Assembly: GCF_000213575.1 (NCBI RefSeq)
Contig: NZ_GL892004.1
Span: 434,001-498,000 of the forward strand
From: Dysgonomonas mossii DSM 22836
GTDB taxonomy: Bacteria; Bacteroidota; Bacteroidia; Bacteroidales; Dysgonomonadaceae
Reading direction: 5' to 3'
DNA: 64,000 nucleotides
Part shown: piece by piece, positions 25,594 to 34,259 of the stretch
Numbering within the stretch: the stretch's first letter is position 1
Layout: every line of letters begins with the position of its first letter
The notes under the pieces: model-generated
The model's input: the letters and a program-made list of their open reading frames with translations, nothing else
Told to the model about the DNA's origin: nothing
The model's database searches: none
Program-made: the position numbers and the translations under genes

Positions 25594-27582
25594 ATGAATA
25601 ACCACGGATTTGTAAGGGTGGCAGCAGCTTCTCCGGCTTTGAAAGTTGCAGACTGCGATTACAACACTGACGAAATCATAAAACTCATAAATAAGGCTGA
25701 AGGAGATAACATTTCGGCAATAGTTTTCCCTGAACTATCCATTACCGCATATACTTGCGGAGACCTCTTTCTACAAAGCTTGTTGCTCGAAGAAGCCTTG
25801 AAATCACTCAATCGTATCTGTGATGCTACCCGCAATCTGTCTATTGTGGCGTTAGTGGGACTGCCTATTGCTGTATCCAATCGACTTTATAATATGGCGG
25901 TAGTAGTTAGTGGCGGGCGTGTTATGGGTGCTGTTCCTAAAACGTTCTTACCGAACTACAATGAGTTTTACGAAAAACGATGGTTTTCATCATCCGAAGA
26001 ATTAAAAGAAAAAACAATTACCTTATGTAACCGTTCTGTTCCTGTGGGGGTTGATCTTGTCTTTAAAACGGAGTTGTTTAATTTCTCAATTGACGTGTGT
26101 GAAGATTTATGGACTCCAATACCGCCATCAAGTATCTCTTGCCTCAATGGCGCAGAGGTGATTTTTAATCTTTCGGCGAGTAACGAGACCACAGGTAAGC
26201 ATCTTTATAGAAAATCTCTCGTTAGCCAACAATCGGCACGTTGCATTTCCGGATATGTATATGCTGCATCGGGTAACGGGGAGTCTACTACCGATATAAT
26301 ATTTGCCGGGAGTAGTATGATTGCAGAAAATGGTTCGATTTTGGCTGAAGGAGAACGTTTTTCGTTCGATAGTAAAGTTACTGTTGCAGATATAGATATT
26401 GACCGGTTACGCATTGATCGGTTGAAGAATAAATCATTTTCTTTATCCGAATATGCAGCTATAAAAGGGATTGAATTTAGAGATGTTTTTGTGTCTAAAA
26501 ACCTTATTTCAAAATCTATTTCAGATAAATTGGGTAAGGATAAAAAAGCAAATATAAAAAAATATGGATTGAGGCGATTTGTATCTCCTACACCTTTTGT
26601 CCCGACAAATGATGGGACGCTGAATGAACGTTGTGAGGAAATATTCTCAATACAAGTTAGCGGCCTAGCCAAAAGGATGCTGCATACCAAGATTCAAAAG
26701 GCAGTAATTGGTGTTTCAGGAGGTCTTGATTCTACATTGGCATTGCTTGTTTTAGCCAAAACATTTGACAGACTGAATATACCTCGAGAGAATATAATCG
26801 GTATCACAATGCCGGGTTTTGGGACTACTGATCGTACTTATACGAATGCAATTAAGTTGATGCAGTCGTTAGGAACAACGATTAAAGAGATATCTATAAA
26901 AGATGCCGTGATTCAGCATTTCAAAGATATTGAGCACGATGTAAATACCCATGACATAACTTACGAAAACTCTCAGGCTCGTGAGCGAACCCAAATACTG
27001 ATGGATTATGCGAATAAAGTGAATGGGCTTGTGATCGGAACGGGAGACCTCTCGGAATTGGCATTAGGATGGTGCACCTATAACGGAGATCACATGTCGA
27101 TGTATGCAGTGAATACGGGTATTCCGAAGACACTTGTGCGTACTTTAGTGGGATGGATTGCTGATACACATATGGATGAGGTGTCTAAAGCTGTGCTTCT
27201 TGATGTAATGGACACTCCTGTTAGCCCCGAACTGCTTCCTATGGATGAAAACGGAGAGATCTTGCAAAAGACAGAAGATGTGGTAGGGCCATATATCTTG
27301 CATGACTTCTTCTTATATTACGTATTGAGATTTGGGTTTCCCCCTTCAAAAATATATTTTCTTGCTAAGCATGCTTTTGCAGAACAATATACTACTGAGG
27401 AGATATTGAAATGGCTTAGAACATTCTTTTGGCGGTTTTTTTCTCAACAGTTTAAGCGTTCGTGTCTGCCTGATGGTCCGAAAGTAGGATCTGTAAACTT
27501 GTCTCCACGAGGTGACTGGCGAATGCCGAGTGATGCATCTGTGGCTTTGTGGATGAAAGAATTGGAAACATTAGAGCCATAG
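25594..27582 (+). CDS. nadE: Glutamine-dependent NAD+ synthetase
   Basis: Amidates nicotinate adenine dinucleotide to NAD+ using ammonia from glutamine. The 662 residues combine an N-terminal nitrilase-type glutaminase (Glu in FPELSITAYTCGDLF, Lys in VPKTFLPNYNEFYE, Cys in SIDVCEDLW) with a C-terminal synthetase carrying the P-loop SGGLDSTLA near residue 375 and GTGDLSELALGW. This two-domain form does not need free ammonia. It stands alone between a divergent marC unit and a barrel gene. Confidence 0.97.
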   Translation: MNNHGFVRVAAASPALKVADCDYNTDEIIKLINKAEGDNISAIVFPELSITAYTCGDLFLQSLLLEEALKSLNRICDATRNLSIVALVGLPIAVSNRLYNMAVVVSGGRVMGAVPKTFLPNYNEFYEKRWFSSSEELKEKTITLCNRSVPVGVDLVFKTELFNFSIDVCEDLWTPIPPSSISCLNGAEVIFNLSASNETTGKHLYRKSLVSQQSARCISGYVYAASGNGESTTDIIFAGSSMIAENGSILAEGERFSFDSKVTVADIDIDRLRIDRLKNKSFSLSEYAAIKGIEFRDVFVSKNLISKSISDKLGKDKKANIKKYGLRRFVSPTPFVPTNDGTLNERCEEIFSIQVSGLAKRMLHTKIQKAVIGVSGGLDSTLALLVLAKTFDRLNIPRENIIGITMPGFGTTDRTYTNAIKLMQSLGTTIKEISIKDAVIQHFKDIEHDVNTHDITYENSQARERTQILMDYANKVNGLVIGTGDLSELALGWCTYNGDHMSMYAVNTGIPKTLVRTLVGWIADTHMDEVSKAVLLDVMDTPVSPELLPMDENGEILQKTEDVVGPYILHDFFLYYVLRFGFPPSKIYFLAKHAFAEQYTTEEILKWLRTFFWRFFSQQFKRSCLPDGPKVGSVNLSPRGDWRMPSDASVALWMKELETLEP

Positions 27583-27732
27583 TTTATTATATTTAAAGAC
27601 AATTATTTACTTTACAAAAAAGATATTTATATTATTTGAGTTATTGAAAAGACTAGCATGATCTTTTGCATATAATGTAAGATTTACGATATTACAAAAC
27701 ACACATTTCGTAAAAGCTATTGGATATACAGA

Positions 27733-27792
27733 TAAATAAACTGAGGTTTATTTAATTCATAGTACCTAAACATGTCTCGATCTATCTGATCG
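27733..27792. promoter_or_regulatory. Two inverted repeats ahead of the second barrel gene
   Basis: TAAATAAAC (27733-27741) and GTTTATTTA (27746-27754) form a perfect 9-bp stem with a TGAG loop. CGATC (27778-27782) and GATCG (27788-27792) form a second, 5-bp repeat. No TAnnTTTG box is visible in 27583-27816, so these may be regulatory instead. Confidence 0.4.
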
Positions 27793-27816
27793 GAACTTTA
27801 TAATCAGAAAAACTAT

Positions 27817-28500
27817 ATGACTACGACAAGACTTTTTACAACAATCTTTCTATTCTTTTATTTTACTTCTTTGTTTGCTCAGGATGAGCCTCCTTTCCGA
27901 TTTGGGATAAGAGGGGGAGGAAACCTATATAGTGGCGTACTGAATGTTGCACCGAATATTAGTAAAAAATTACATGCCGGCTATCAACTTGGATTCACTG
28001 CCGAATATGAATTCAGAGACAACGCTTATCTGCAAACAGAAGTCAGCTTTATAACAAAAGGGGTGGTATATAAAAGCGCCGAAACTTTAGGAAATGGAGT
28101 AAAACAATGGAAGCAGGATTTTACTCTTAAATACATACAGATTCCTTTTCTGATTGCCTATAAACTTGAAATAGAAGATAATCTTAGTTTATATTTTCAT
28201 GGCGGACCTTATTTCGCCTACGGCATAGGAGGTAAAACAAGGCTAAAGATAACTCATAAGCAAGCCGAAGGTGAAGATGTTGAGACTAGCCAAGATTCAT
28301 TTGGAGAAAATGGATTTAAAAAATTAGACATTGGCATAAGGTTTGGTTCAGGACTTGAATTTGAGAAATACACTATAGGGTTTGATTTTGAATATGGTTT
28401 CACAAATATCAGCCGTAAAGACACTAAATTGAGTTCTCTTCTCAATGATAGAGGATTTAAAAATAAGGGAGTATGTTTATTGTTAGGGTATAAGTTCTGA
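27817..28500 (+). CDS. PorT-like outer-membrane beta-barrel protein, paralogue of 11722-12381
   Basis: 227 residues with a signal peptide ending at LFAQ (about residue 22), then amphipathic strands. The opening FGIRGGGNLYSG, the segment FHGGPYFAYGIGGKT and the aromatic C-terminus LLGYKF repeat the pattern of the barrel at 11.7 kb. It is a probable outer-membrane beta-barrel of the PorT-like group with unknown cargo. It stands alone between nadE and purC. Confidence 0.8.
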   Translation: MTTTRLFTTIFLFFYFTSLFAQDEPPFRFGIRGGGNLYSGVLNVAPNISKKLHAGYQLGFTAEYEFRDNAYLQTEVSFITKGVVYKSAETLGNGVKQWKQDFTLKYIQIPFLIAYKLEIEDNLSLYFHGGPYFAYGIGGKTRLKITHKQAEGEDVETSQDSFGENGFKKLDIGIRFGSGLEFEKYTIGFDFEYGFTNISRKDTKLSSLLNDRGFKNKGVCLLLGYKF

Positions 28501-28598
28501 AAATTTCGAGCGTAAGAATATAAATTTGAAGCAAGAAAAAACGATAAATTGAAATTTTATTAAATCTTACAAAAAGTCTCTTATTCTTTATTTTGCCA

Positions 28599-28629
28599 TT
28601 GTTTTTTTAACATAGTTCTATTACCTTTG
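28599..28629 (+). promoter_or_regulatory. purC promoter
   Basis: TTG (28599-28601), 20 bases, then TACCTTTG (28622-28629). It predicts an unusually long leader of about 150 bases before the purC ATG. Confidence 0.55.
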
Positions 28630-28638
28630 GAGAGAGTA

Positions 28639-28674
28639 ATCCTAAAATTGTTTGTCGTTGATAAACAAAGGGAT
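28639..28674 (+). promoter_or_regulatory. Hairpin at the start of the purC leader
   Basis: TTGTTTGTC (28648-28656) pairs with GATAAACAA (28660-28668) around GTT, and ATCC/GGAT can extend the base. It does not match a purine or other riboswitch that I know. Confidence 0.4.
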
Positions 28675-28743
28675 AAAGATATTCTAATAAAAAGATAAGA
28701 ATATAAAGAAATAAATATACTCAGGAAAATGAACGGCTTTGGC

Positions 28744-28760
28744 GTTTATATGTTATAAAC
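28744..28760. promoter_or_regulatory. 17-bp palindrome near the purC start
   Basis: GTTTATA-TGT-TATAAAC is a perfect inverted repeat ending 23 bases before the purC ATG. It could be an operator or occlude initiation. Confidence 0.4.
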
Positions 28761-28783
28761 ATGGAAATTAAAAATTAAATCAA

Positions 28784-29734
28784 ATGAAGAGTACTCTAGT
28801 TAATACCAATTTCCATTTTAATGGGCAAACAAATGTCTATCATGGAAAAGTAAGGGATGTATATTCTGTAGGTAACGACCTATTAGTGATGATTGCGACA
28901 GACCGTATTTCGGCTTTTGATGTTGTGTTACCAAAAGGTATACCATACAAAGGACAAGTGCTGAATCAAATTGCTGCGAAATTTCTGGATGCCACAGCCG
29001 ATATTGTTCCTAACTGGAAATTAGCAACACCAGACCCTATGGTAACAACAGGGTTGCGTTGCGAGCCGTATAAGGTAGAAATGGTAATTCGTGGTTATCT
29101 GACCGGTAGTGCTTGGCGTGAATATAAAGCAGGCGCAAGAACTCTTTGTGGAGTGTCTCTTCCTGAGGGGATGAAAGAGAATCAAAAGTTTCCTACACCG
29201 ATCATTACTCCTACAACAAAGGCGGATGAAGGTCATGATGAAAATATATCTAAAGAAGAGATAATTGCACAAGGATTAGTTAGTAGAGAGGAATACGAAC
29301 AGCTTGAAAAATATACTTATGCACTCTTCCAACGCGGTACAGAAATGGCTGCACAGAAAAACCTGATTCTTGTAGATACAAAGTATGAATTCGGTAAAAA
29401 AGATGGAAAGATTTATTTGATAGATGAAATTCATACACCAGACTCATCTCGCTATTTCTACACTGATACTTATCAGGATTTGTTTGAAAAGGGAGAAGAA
29501 CAGCGACAACTATCTAAAGAGTTTGTTCGCAAATGGTTAATGGATAATGGATTCCAAGGCAAAGAAGGACAGACTGTTCCGGAAATGACAGAGGAATATT
29601 GCAATAGTGTATCAGAACGTTATATCGAACTATACGAGAAGATAGTCGGAGAACCATTTATAAAAGCCGATGTAAGTAATGTTTCGGAACGTATCGAAGA
29701 AAACATTAGCAGATATCTAAAAAAGAGAGGATAG
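28784..29734 (+). CDS. purC: Phosphoribosylaminoimidazole-succinocarboxamide synthase (SAICAR synthase)
   Basis: Joins CAIR and aspartate with ATP in purine synthesis. The 316 residues match the Bacteroidetes-type enzyme. The N-terminal [21 protein letters not shown] binds [19 protein letters not shown] is the conserved centre, and [28 protein letters not shown] contains the usual metal and substrate residues. The gene has a long leader with two inverted repeats. A zeta-type kinase gene begins 6 bases after its stop. Confidence 0.96.
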   Translation: MKSTLVNTNFHFNGQTNVYHGKVRDVYSVGNDLLVMIATDRISAFDVVLPKGIPYKGQVLNQIAAKFLDATADIVPNWKLATPDPMVTTGLRCEPYKVEMVIRGYLTGSAWREYKAGARTLCGVSLPEGMKENQKFPTPIITPTTKADEGHDENISKEEIIAQGLVSREEYEQLEKYTYALFQRGTEMAAQKNLILVDTKYEFGKKDGKIYLIDEIHTPDSSRYFYTDTYQDLFEKGEEQRQLSKEFVRKWLMDNGFQGKEGQTVPEMTEEYCNSVSERYIELYEKIVGEPFIKADVSNVSERIEENISRYLKKRG

Positions 29735-29740
29735 AAACGG

Positions 29741-30307
29741 ATGCCAAATCTCTATATTATAGCTGGCTGTAATGGTGCGGGAAAAACAACCGCATCATAC
29801 GCCATGTTTCCTGAAATGCTCGACTGTAAAGAGTTTATCAACGCCGATGAAATAGCCAAAGGATTGTCTCCATTTCAGCCGGAGAAAGTCGCTATTGAAG
29901 CCGGTCGTATCATGCTTATGCGCATGAATGAAATGATGCGTCTTCAGGAAGACTTTGCTATAGAGACCACATTGGCGACCAAGTCGTATGTCAACTTTAT
30001 TAGGCGGGCACAAGCCGAGGGCTATTTTGTAACACTTATATATTTTTGGCTCGAATCGCCAGAATTAGCGATAAAAAGGGTAGAGCAGCGCGTGCGTTTT
30101 GGAGGGCATCATGTTCCTGATGATGTTGTGGTAAGACGCTACTTTGCTGGAATGCGGAATCTATTTTCGCTATTTATTCCTATCTCCGATTATTGGCTTT
30201 TGGTTGATAACTCAACCGATCCATTCAGAATTATTGCAGAGGGAAACAGAACTAAAATACAGGAAATTCAAGATGAAGATACTTTCTTCTATCTCAAGAA
30301 TGCGTGA
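29741..30307 (+). CDS. Zeta toxin-like P-loop kinase without a visible antitoxin
   Basis: 188 residues. The Walker A loop is GCNGAGKTT (residues 9-17), followed by FINADEIAKGLSP, the family's substrate-binding Asp region. DFAIETTLATKSY and VEQRVRFGGHHVPDDVV supply the lid and Arg residues of zeta/PezT-type kinases, which phosphorylate UDP-GlcNAc in known cases. No epsilon-type or other small antitoxin gene lies upstream: purC ends 6 bases before it. It is therefore more likely a chromosomal housekeeping kinase of this superfamily than an active toxin. Menaquinone methyltransferase follows 42 bases later. The substrate is unknown. Confidence 0.8.
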   Translation: MPNLYIIAGCNGAGKTTASYAMFPEMLDCKEFINADEIAKGLSPFQPEKVAIEAGRIMLMRMNEMMRLQEDFAIETTLATKSYVNFIRRAQAEGYFVTLIYFWLESPELAIKRVEQRVRFGGHHVPDDVVVRRYFAGMRNLFSLFIPISDYWLLVDNSTDPFRIIAEGNRTKIQEIQDEDTFFYLKNA

Positions 30308-30349
30308 TCTTCAACTGAAGTCTACTTCAATTATATTCCATAAAAGATA

Positions 30350-31087
30350 ATGAGCTATAAAGCCGAAAAAGTAGTACCCTATTCCTCTACTGAGAATAAG
30401 GGAGCACAGGTAGAACGGATGTTCGACTCCATCGCCGAAAACTATGATACCCTAAACCATACAATGTCCATGGGCATAGATATAGGTTGGCGTAAGAAGG
30501 GTTTGTCTATGCTTAAAAAGAATAACCCTCAACATATATTGGATATCGCCACCGGTACCGGAGACCTTGCTATACAGGCTTATGATATATTATCTCCTCA
30601 GCATATTCTGGGAATCGACATATCTGAAGGCATGATGAATGTTGGGCGTCAAAAAGTAGCAAAGGCGGGTTTGTCTGATAAAATAAGTTTCGAGAAGCAA
30701 GACTGCATGGCGTTGAGTATTGAAGATAATTCCTTTGATGCGGCCATTGTAGCTTTTGGTGTTCGTAACTTCGAAGATTTAGACAAGGGATTAAAAGAGA
30801 TTCTACGAGTTCTTAAGCCGGGAGGGCAATTGATGATTCTAGAACTTAGCACTCCTCAGCATTTCCCCATGAAGCAGGCATATTGGTTGTATTCGAGATT
30901 ATTTATACCTACAGTTGGGCGATTGATATCAAAAGATAAAACAGCCTACTCTTATTTGCCAAAATCAATTGAAGCTTTTATTCAGGGAAAAGATATGACA
31001 GAGACTCTATTGAAAAATGGTTTCCGAAAAGCAATATACAAGACTTATACGCTTGGTGTTTGCTCTATGTATTTGGCTGAAAAATAA
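30350..31087 (+). CDS. menG: Demethylmenaquinone methyltransferase
   Basis: SAM-dependent methylation of demethylmenaquinone, the last step of menaquinone synthesis (also named UbiE in other groups). The 245 residues show VERMFDSIAENYDTLNHTMS, the SAM loop DIATGTGDLA near residue 64, and the family segment VAFGVRNFEDLDKGLKEILRV. It lies 42 bases after the zeta-like gene and converges on an HD hydrolase gene with only 8 bases between the stops. Menaquinone fits anaerobic or microaerobic respiration. Confidence 0.95.
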   Translation: MSYKAEKVVPYSSTENKGAQVERMFDSIAENYDTLNHTMSMGIDIGWRKKGLSMLKKNNPQHILDIATGTGDLAIQAYDILSPQHILGIDISEGMMNVGRQKVAKAGLSDKISFEKQDCMALSIEDNSFDAAIVAFGVRNFEDLDKGLKEILRVLKPGGQLMILELSTPQHFPMKQAYWLYSRLFIPTVGRLISKDKTAYSYLPKSIEAFIQGKDMTETLLKNGFRKAIYKTYTLGVCSMYLAEK

Positions 31088-31095
31088 TCTGTCTT

Positions 31096-31632
31096 TTATA
31101 AAAAAGCAAGACTCCATTCATCAAATATTTTAACGGAGTTTGTACCATGCTTTTCTAGGCCTTTTCTTATTTTATCTATTGACTTTTCTACTCCCAGATT
31201 TGTCTTTGAATAAAAACAATCGGCAAAACATATAATCTTTTCCTCAATACTTATCGGTTGCATATCGCGATGCGGTAGAGGCAGGTTCTCTGCTTTTATT
31301 TCTTCGAGAGAAATGCCCACGCCTGTATGTCTTTCACAAACCAATGCATGGCGATGATATCCTTGGGCATCCAATAACTCACGTCCCAAATATCCATGAC
31401 ACACATAAGGAGCTATTCCATTACACTCGATAGAAGGAGCGTTGGTAAGGAAAATACCTATATCATGAAGCATGGCAGCTTCCTTTATAAATTGGAGATC
31501 GGCATTTAACTCCGGGTGTTTCTTTGCGATTTCCAGAGCTTTGTTCATTACCTCTTTGCTGTGTCTGATCAGTATCTTGTATAGATCAGAATCTTTCTTA
31601 TAATATTTTTCTATAATAGCGATGACGTCCAT
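31096..31632 (-). CDS. HD domain phosphohydrolase
   Basis: 178 residues from the start chosen here (MDVIAIIEKYY; 31632). A longer frame reaches 31713, but its extra 27 residues are not domain-like. The metal-binding HD signature is seen as RHSKEVMNKALEIA, then AAMLHDIGIF, then a later VCERHTG and an Asp in FADCFYSK. These proteins hydrolyse phosphate esters of nucleotides or similar molecules. The substrate is unknown. It is a single minus-strand gene between two + strand genes. Confidence 0.82.
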   Translation of the reverse strand: MDVIAIIEKYYKKDSDLYKILIRHSKEVMNKALEIAKKHPELNADLQFIKEAAMLHDIGIFLTNAPSIECNGIAPYVCHGYLGRELLDAQGYHRHALVCERHTGVGISLEEIKAENLPLPHRDMQPISIEEKIICFADCFYSKTNLGVEKSIDKIRKGLEKHGTNSVKIFDEWSLAFL

Positions 31633-31784
31633 GACATATAAATGTTTATTGAGTACGAATTGTGTAAATTTGTAACATGTCTTATATTCAATATTAGAAA
31701 CAGTCAATATCAAAAAAAGTTTTGTAATTTAGTAACAATAAAAATAGCCTCATGTCAATTGAGGAGATATAGAAAATGAGATGA

Positions 31785-31813
31785 GTAAACAATCCTCGAA
31801 TAGGATTGTTTAC
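31785..31813 (+). promoter_or_regulatory. Strong 12-bp hairpin in the leader of the zinc-ribbon gene
   Basis: GTAAACAATCCT (31785-31796) and AGGATTGTTTAC (31802-31813) are perfect complements around CGAAT, ending 32 bases before the ATG. A weaker CCTCA/TGAGG hairpin lies at 31748-31764. There is no T-run, so it is not a simple terminator. A possible -7 box TAAATTTG is at 31665-31672. Confidence 0.6.
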
Positions 31814-31845
31814 ATGCTGAGAATAAACAATAAAATAACATAAAT

Positions 31846-32994
31846 ATGTCAGATAGTGGCAATAATGAATGTCCTCTTTGTGGTAAAGATACACAAGATG
31901 ATGAAATGTTCTGTCGAGATTGTCAGGAAATTGCACAAAATTCTTATCCTGCTGGTTTGTTGTCGGCAGATGAGGAGGCAGTAATATCTCCTGAGCTTGA
32001 TGAAGAAGCCAACAAAGACGAAGTAAGTAATTCTGATGATATCTTAGAGGAAGATGAGACTTCACCTTCAACACAGGAAAATGATCAGGATACATTTTTC
32101 CGTAAAAATAAGAAGTTATTAATATTCTTCTTTGTAGGGCTCATTATCTTCATGATAGTAGGGGTGATAGGTGGCTACTTGCGTCAACAGAATTTGAATA
32201 CGTTGGCAACTGAAACTGCATATTGGAACAAATGTATTGAAGAAAACACGCCTTTGGGATATTCTAAATACTTGGTAAAATACCCTGAAGGAAAATACAG
32301 TGAGGAGGCCTATCAAAAGATTGTAGAACTACGTGACAATGAACGAAAAGCTTGGGAAAAGCTCAGAAGTTCGAATGATATAGATGCCCTGTTTGCTTTC
32401 CTCAAAGATCATCCTGAAACACCTTATCTAAAAGATATTCGGCATGTGATAGATTCGTTGAGTTGGATTGGAGCTCAAGCTCAAAACTCGGCAGATGTTT
32501 ATTTAGCTTATCTGGAAAATTCAAAACTCGGACGGATTGATGGAGAGTACGTTGCCTTGGCTCAGGAACGTTACGACTATCTTAGCCAGCTGAAAACGCT
32601 CGAAGGAAAAGATCTGGATGAAGTGAAGAAAACCTTGACAGATTTCTTTACTGCTATGTCTACTGTTAATAGTAAGGGAATGCAAAAGTTATCAGTAGAT
32701 ACCTTAAGCCAATTCTATACCTCAAAAGACCTATTGAGCAAGCATATTGCAGATTCATTGACAGTAGGACGTAAAGCAGATAAAATACGCAGTGTGCTTT
32801 ACACTCCTGTTACAGACTCCATAGAAGCTATTCTTGACAACAAAGGCGTCTGTTTTATAACATTGCCTGTGAAGAAGGAGGTAACTTATTCAGATAGGAA
32901 AAAGAAGAAAGATCTTAGTCAGTCTACTCTCAGCATAGAGCTTAATAATAAGAAATTGCAGGCTATCTATAAAAAGTCTAAAGCTACAAAATAA
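31846..32994 (+). CDS. Membrane protein with an N-terminal zinc ribbon and TPR-like extracytoplasmic part
   Basis: 382 residues. Residues about 7-25 hold two CxxC pairs (CPLCG and CRDC), a zinc ribbon facing the cytoplasm. An acidic linker follows, then one membrane helix (about 89-108, LLIFFFVGLIIFMIVGVIGG). Beyond it are repeats of the kind YSKYLVKYPEGKYSEEA, LFAFLKDHPETPYLKD and YLAYLENSKLGRIDGEY, resembling TPR or YbgF-like units. A terminal domain of about 120 residues has an NTF2-like feel. It may sense or scaffold at the envelope. A strong leader hairpin precedes it. I do not know a named family. Confidence 0.75.
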   Translation: MSDSGNNECPLCGKDTQDDEMFCRDCQEIAQNSYPAGLLSADEEAVISPELDEEANKDEVSNSDDILEEDETSPSTQENDQDTFFRKNKKLLIFFFVGLIIFMIVGVIGGYLRQQNLNTLATETAYWNKCIEENTPLGYSKYLVKYPEGKYSEEAYQKIVELRDNERKAWEKLRSSNDIDALFAFLKDHPETPYLKDIRHVIDSLSWIGAQAQNSADVYLAYLENSKLGRIDGEYVALAQERYDYLSQLKTLEGKDLDEVKKTLTDFFTAMSTVNSKGMQKLSVDTLSQFYTSKDLLSKHIADSLTVGRKADKIRSVLYTPVTDSIEAILDNKGVCFITLPVKKEVTYSDRKKKKDLSQSTLSIELNNKKLQAIYKKSKATK

Positions 32995-33019
32995 AGATAG
33001 CTTCCTTTCCTTCTTATTA

Positions 33020-33913
33020 TCAATTAAAATACTGCTGATATTCTGTCGGCAGTTCTTTTATCTTTTTGATCTCAATGTCTTTATAGAATACCTCTCCGGC
33101 TTCGCTCTGTAATTGTATTTTGCCTTCTACTAATGGCTTTGTTTCACCATTCTTCAGGCAGCGAAGGTTGGATAATGCCATTACTACATTGCCGTTTACA
33201 ATATGTAAACTTTTGCCTTCGTAGCATATAAGCTCGATGTCGTTCCACTCATCTTTGGGTTTCTCTATTGTGCCTTTTGCTGCGCAGTAGTAGCCGTGAG
33301 GAGAGTTAACCCCGATTGGGATTAAAGAGGCTGAATTGTCGAATACGACTCTCGATGAATCCTTTCTGGCACGCACATCCATCTGAGTTTGTCCGATACA
33401 CCAATAGTCTCCGCTGCTGCCCTCAGTGCCGGTCTGTATTAGTTGAAATTCATGGCTTGTCATCCATGTTCTCCAATAGTCGGCACCACACTCTCCGATG
33501 GAATGGTACAGTATTCCCGAGTCCAAAGACTTATTTAGTCTTGGCTCCCATTTTTTGTTTCCCCATTTCATTTTTAGGCGGAGATGATAATTTCTATAAC
33601 TCTCTTTCGTAAAAACACATCCGTAAACTTCCCCGCTAACCTTTAATATTGGTTCGTCACCGTCCTGTATTACGGTGAATACATTTTTATGGTTATTGTT
33701 ATATCCTATCGGTTTGATTGTGTCTCCGTTTGTATCTAATGGAACACTGCCGTTGTAGTTGTCTTTCATCTCATAACTCAGATACATATCCCATTGTGAC
33801 AAATCTTTATCAAGCAGAGATGTCCACCCGGTCTCTTTTTGTTCTTTAGATCCGCATGAGATAAATAGAACGACTAACAATAAACAGCTTAATTTTGATA
33901 ATATGTTTTTCAT
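33020..33913 (-). CDS. DUF1080 (3-keto-disaccharide hydrolase domain) lipoprotein
   Basis: 297 residues. The signal ends in a lipobox (LVVLFISC, Cys about 20). The mature protein is a concanavalin-like beta-sandwich of DUF1080: WTSLLDKDLSQWDMY at the start, LRLKMKWGNKKWEPR, SGILYHSIG and the polar region DEWNDIELICYEGKSLHIVNG. The family includes 3-keto-glycoside hydrolases and is common on Bacteroidetes surfaces. It is monocistronic behind a minus-strand -7 box. The substrate is not known. Confidence 0.87.
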   Translation of the reverse strand: MKNILSKLSCLLLVVLFISCGSKEQKETGWTSLLDKDLSQWDMYLSYEMKDNYNGSVPLDTNGDTIKPIGYNNNHKNVFTVIQDGDEPILKVSGEVYGCVFTKESYRNYHLRLKMKWGNKKWEPRLNKSLDSGILYHSIGECGADYWRTWMTSHEFQLIQTGTEGSSGDYWCIGQTQMDVRARKDSSRVVFDNSASLIPIGVNSPHGYYCAAKGTIEKPKDEWNDIELICYEGKSLHIVNGNVVMALSNLRCLKNGETKPLVEGKIQLQSEAGEVFYKDIEIKKIKELPTEYQQYFN

Positions 33914-33948
33914 AAATAGAAAGATAATGTATTGAATGATTGACTGTT

Positions 33949-33956
33949 CAAATATA
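33949..33956 (-). promoter_or_regulatory. -7 box of the DUF1080 gene
   Basis: Minus-strand TATATTTG, 35 bases before the start. The 346-base gap 33914-34259 also holds copy C of the repeat and the next gene's -7 box; no convincing gene lies in it. Confidence 0.5.
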
Positions 33957-34022
33957 TGGAATTAATTCGTTTGTTTTTTGAAAGTTCTACATATTCTGCT
34001 CAACAGATTCTAACAATAAAGC

Positions 34023-34042
34023 AAAAGGTGACAAAAGTGACA
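34023..34042 (-). promoter_or_regulatory. Operator-like repeat (copy C)
   Basis: On the minus strand TGTCACTTTTGTCACCTTTT differs from copy B (21810-21829) at one base. The -7-like CACTTTTG has lost its first T. It lies 110 bases upstream of the DUF1080 gene, or 218 bases upstream of the divergent flavoprotein gene. Confidence 0.5.
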
Positions 34043-34233
34043 CTTTTTAGACCTTTATTTATTGTCACTTTCTGGATATATTCTGCTCTTTATCCTTGCT
34101 TGTCATATATACGAACGAAGTGCTTCCCCTATTATAAGATAATTTATTTACATAAAAGTGCGTTGTAATCTTATATTCAACAAAAAGAGTGAGCTTTAGT
34201 CTTTGGATTATACTTCCATTTTCAATATTTTCC

Positions 34234-34241
34234 TAAATTTG
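34234..34241 (+). promoter_or_regulatory. -7 box of the flavoprotein gene
   Basis: TAAATTTG, 18 bases before the first ATG at 34260. Confidence 0.5.
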
Positions 34242-34259
34242 CAATACGTAACAAATTGA

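Noticed and set aside
29741-30307. Complete toxin-antitoxin module
   Set aside because: Only the zeta-like kinase is present; no small partner gene lies on either side.
30144-30350. 68-codon + strand frame at the end of the zeta-like gene
   Set aside because: Mostly inside the kinase gene in another frame; composition is that of a shadow and it lacks a start context.
31694-32095. 133-codon frame on the - strand
   Set aside because: It runs across the leader and N-terminus of the zinc-ribbon gene; its His/Leu-rich product looks like a reverse shadow of the acidic linker.
33956-34168. 70-codon hydrophobic frame on the + strand in the 346-base gap
   Set aside because: It starts in the -7 box of the DUF1080 gene and crosses operator-like copy C; no promoter or conserved pattern supports translation.
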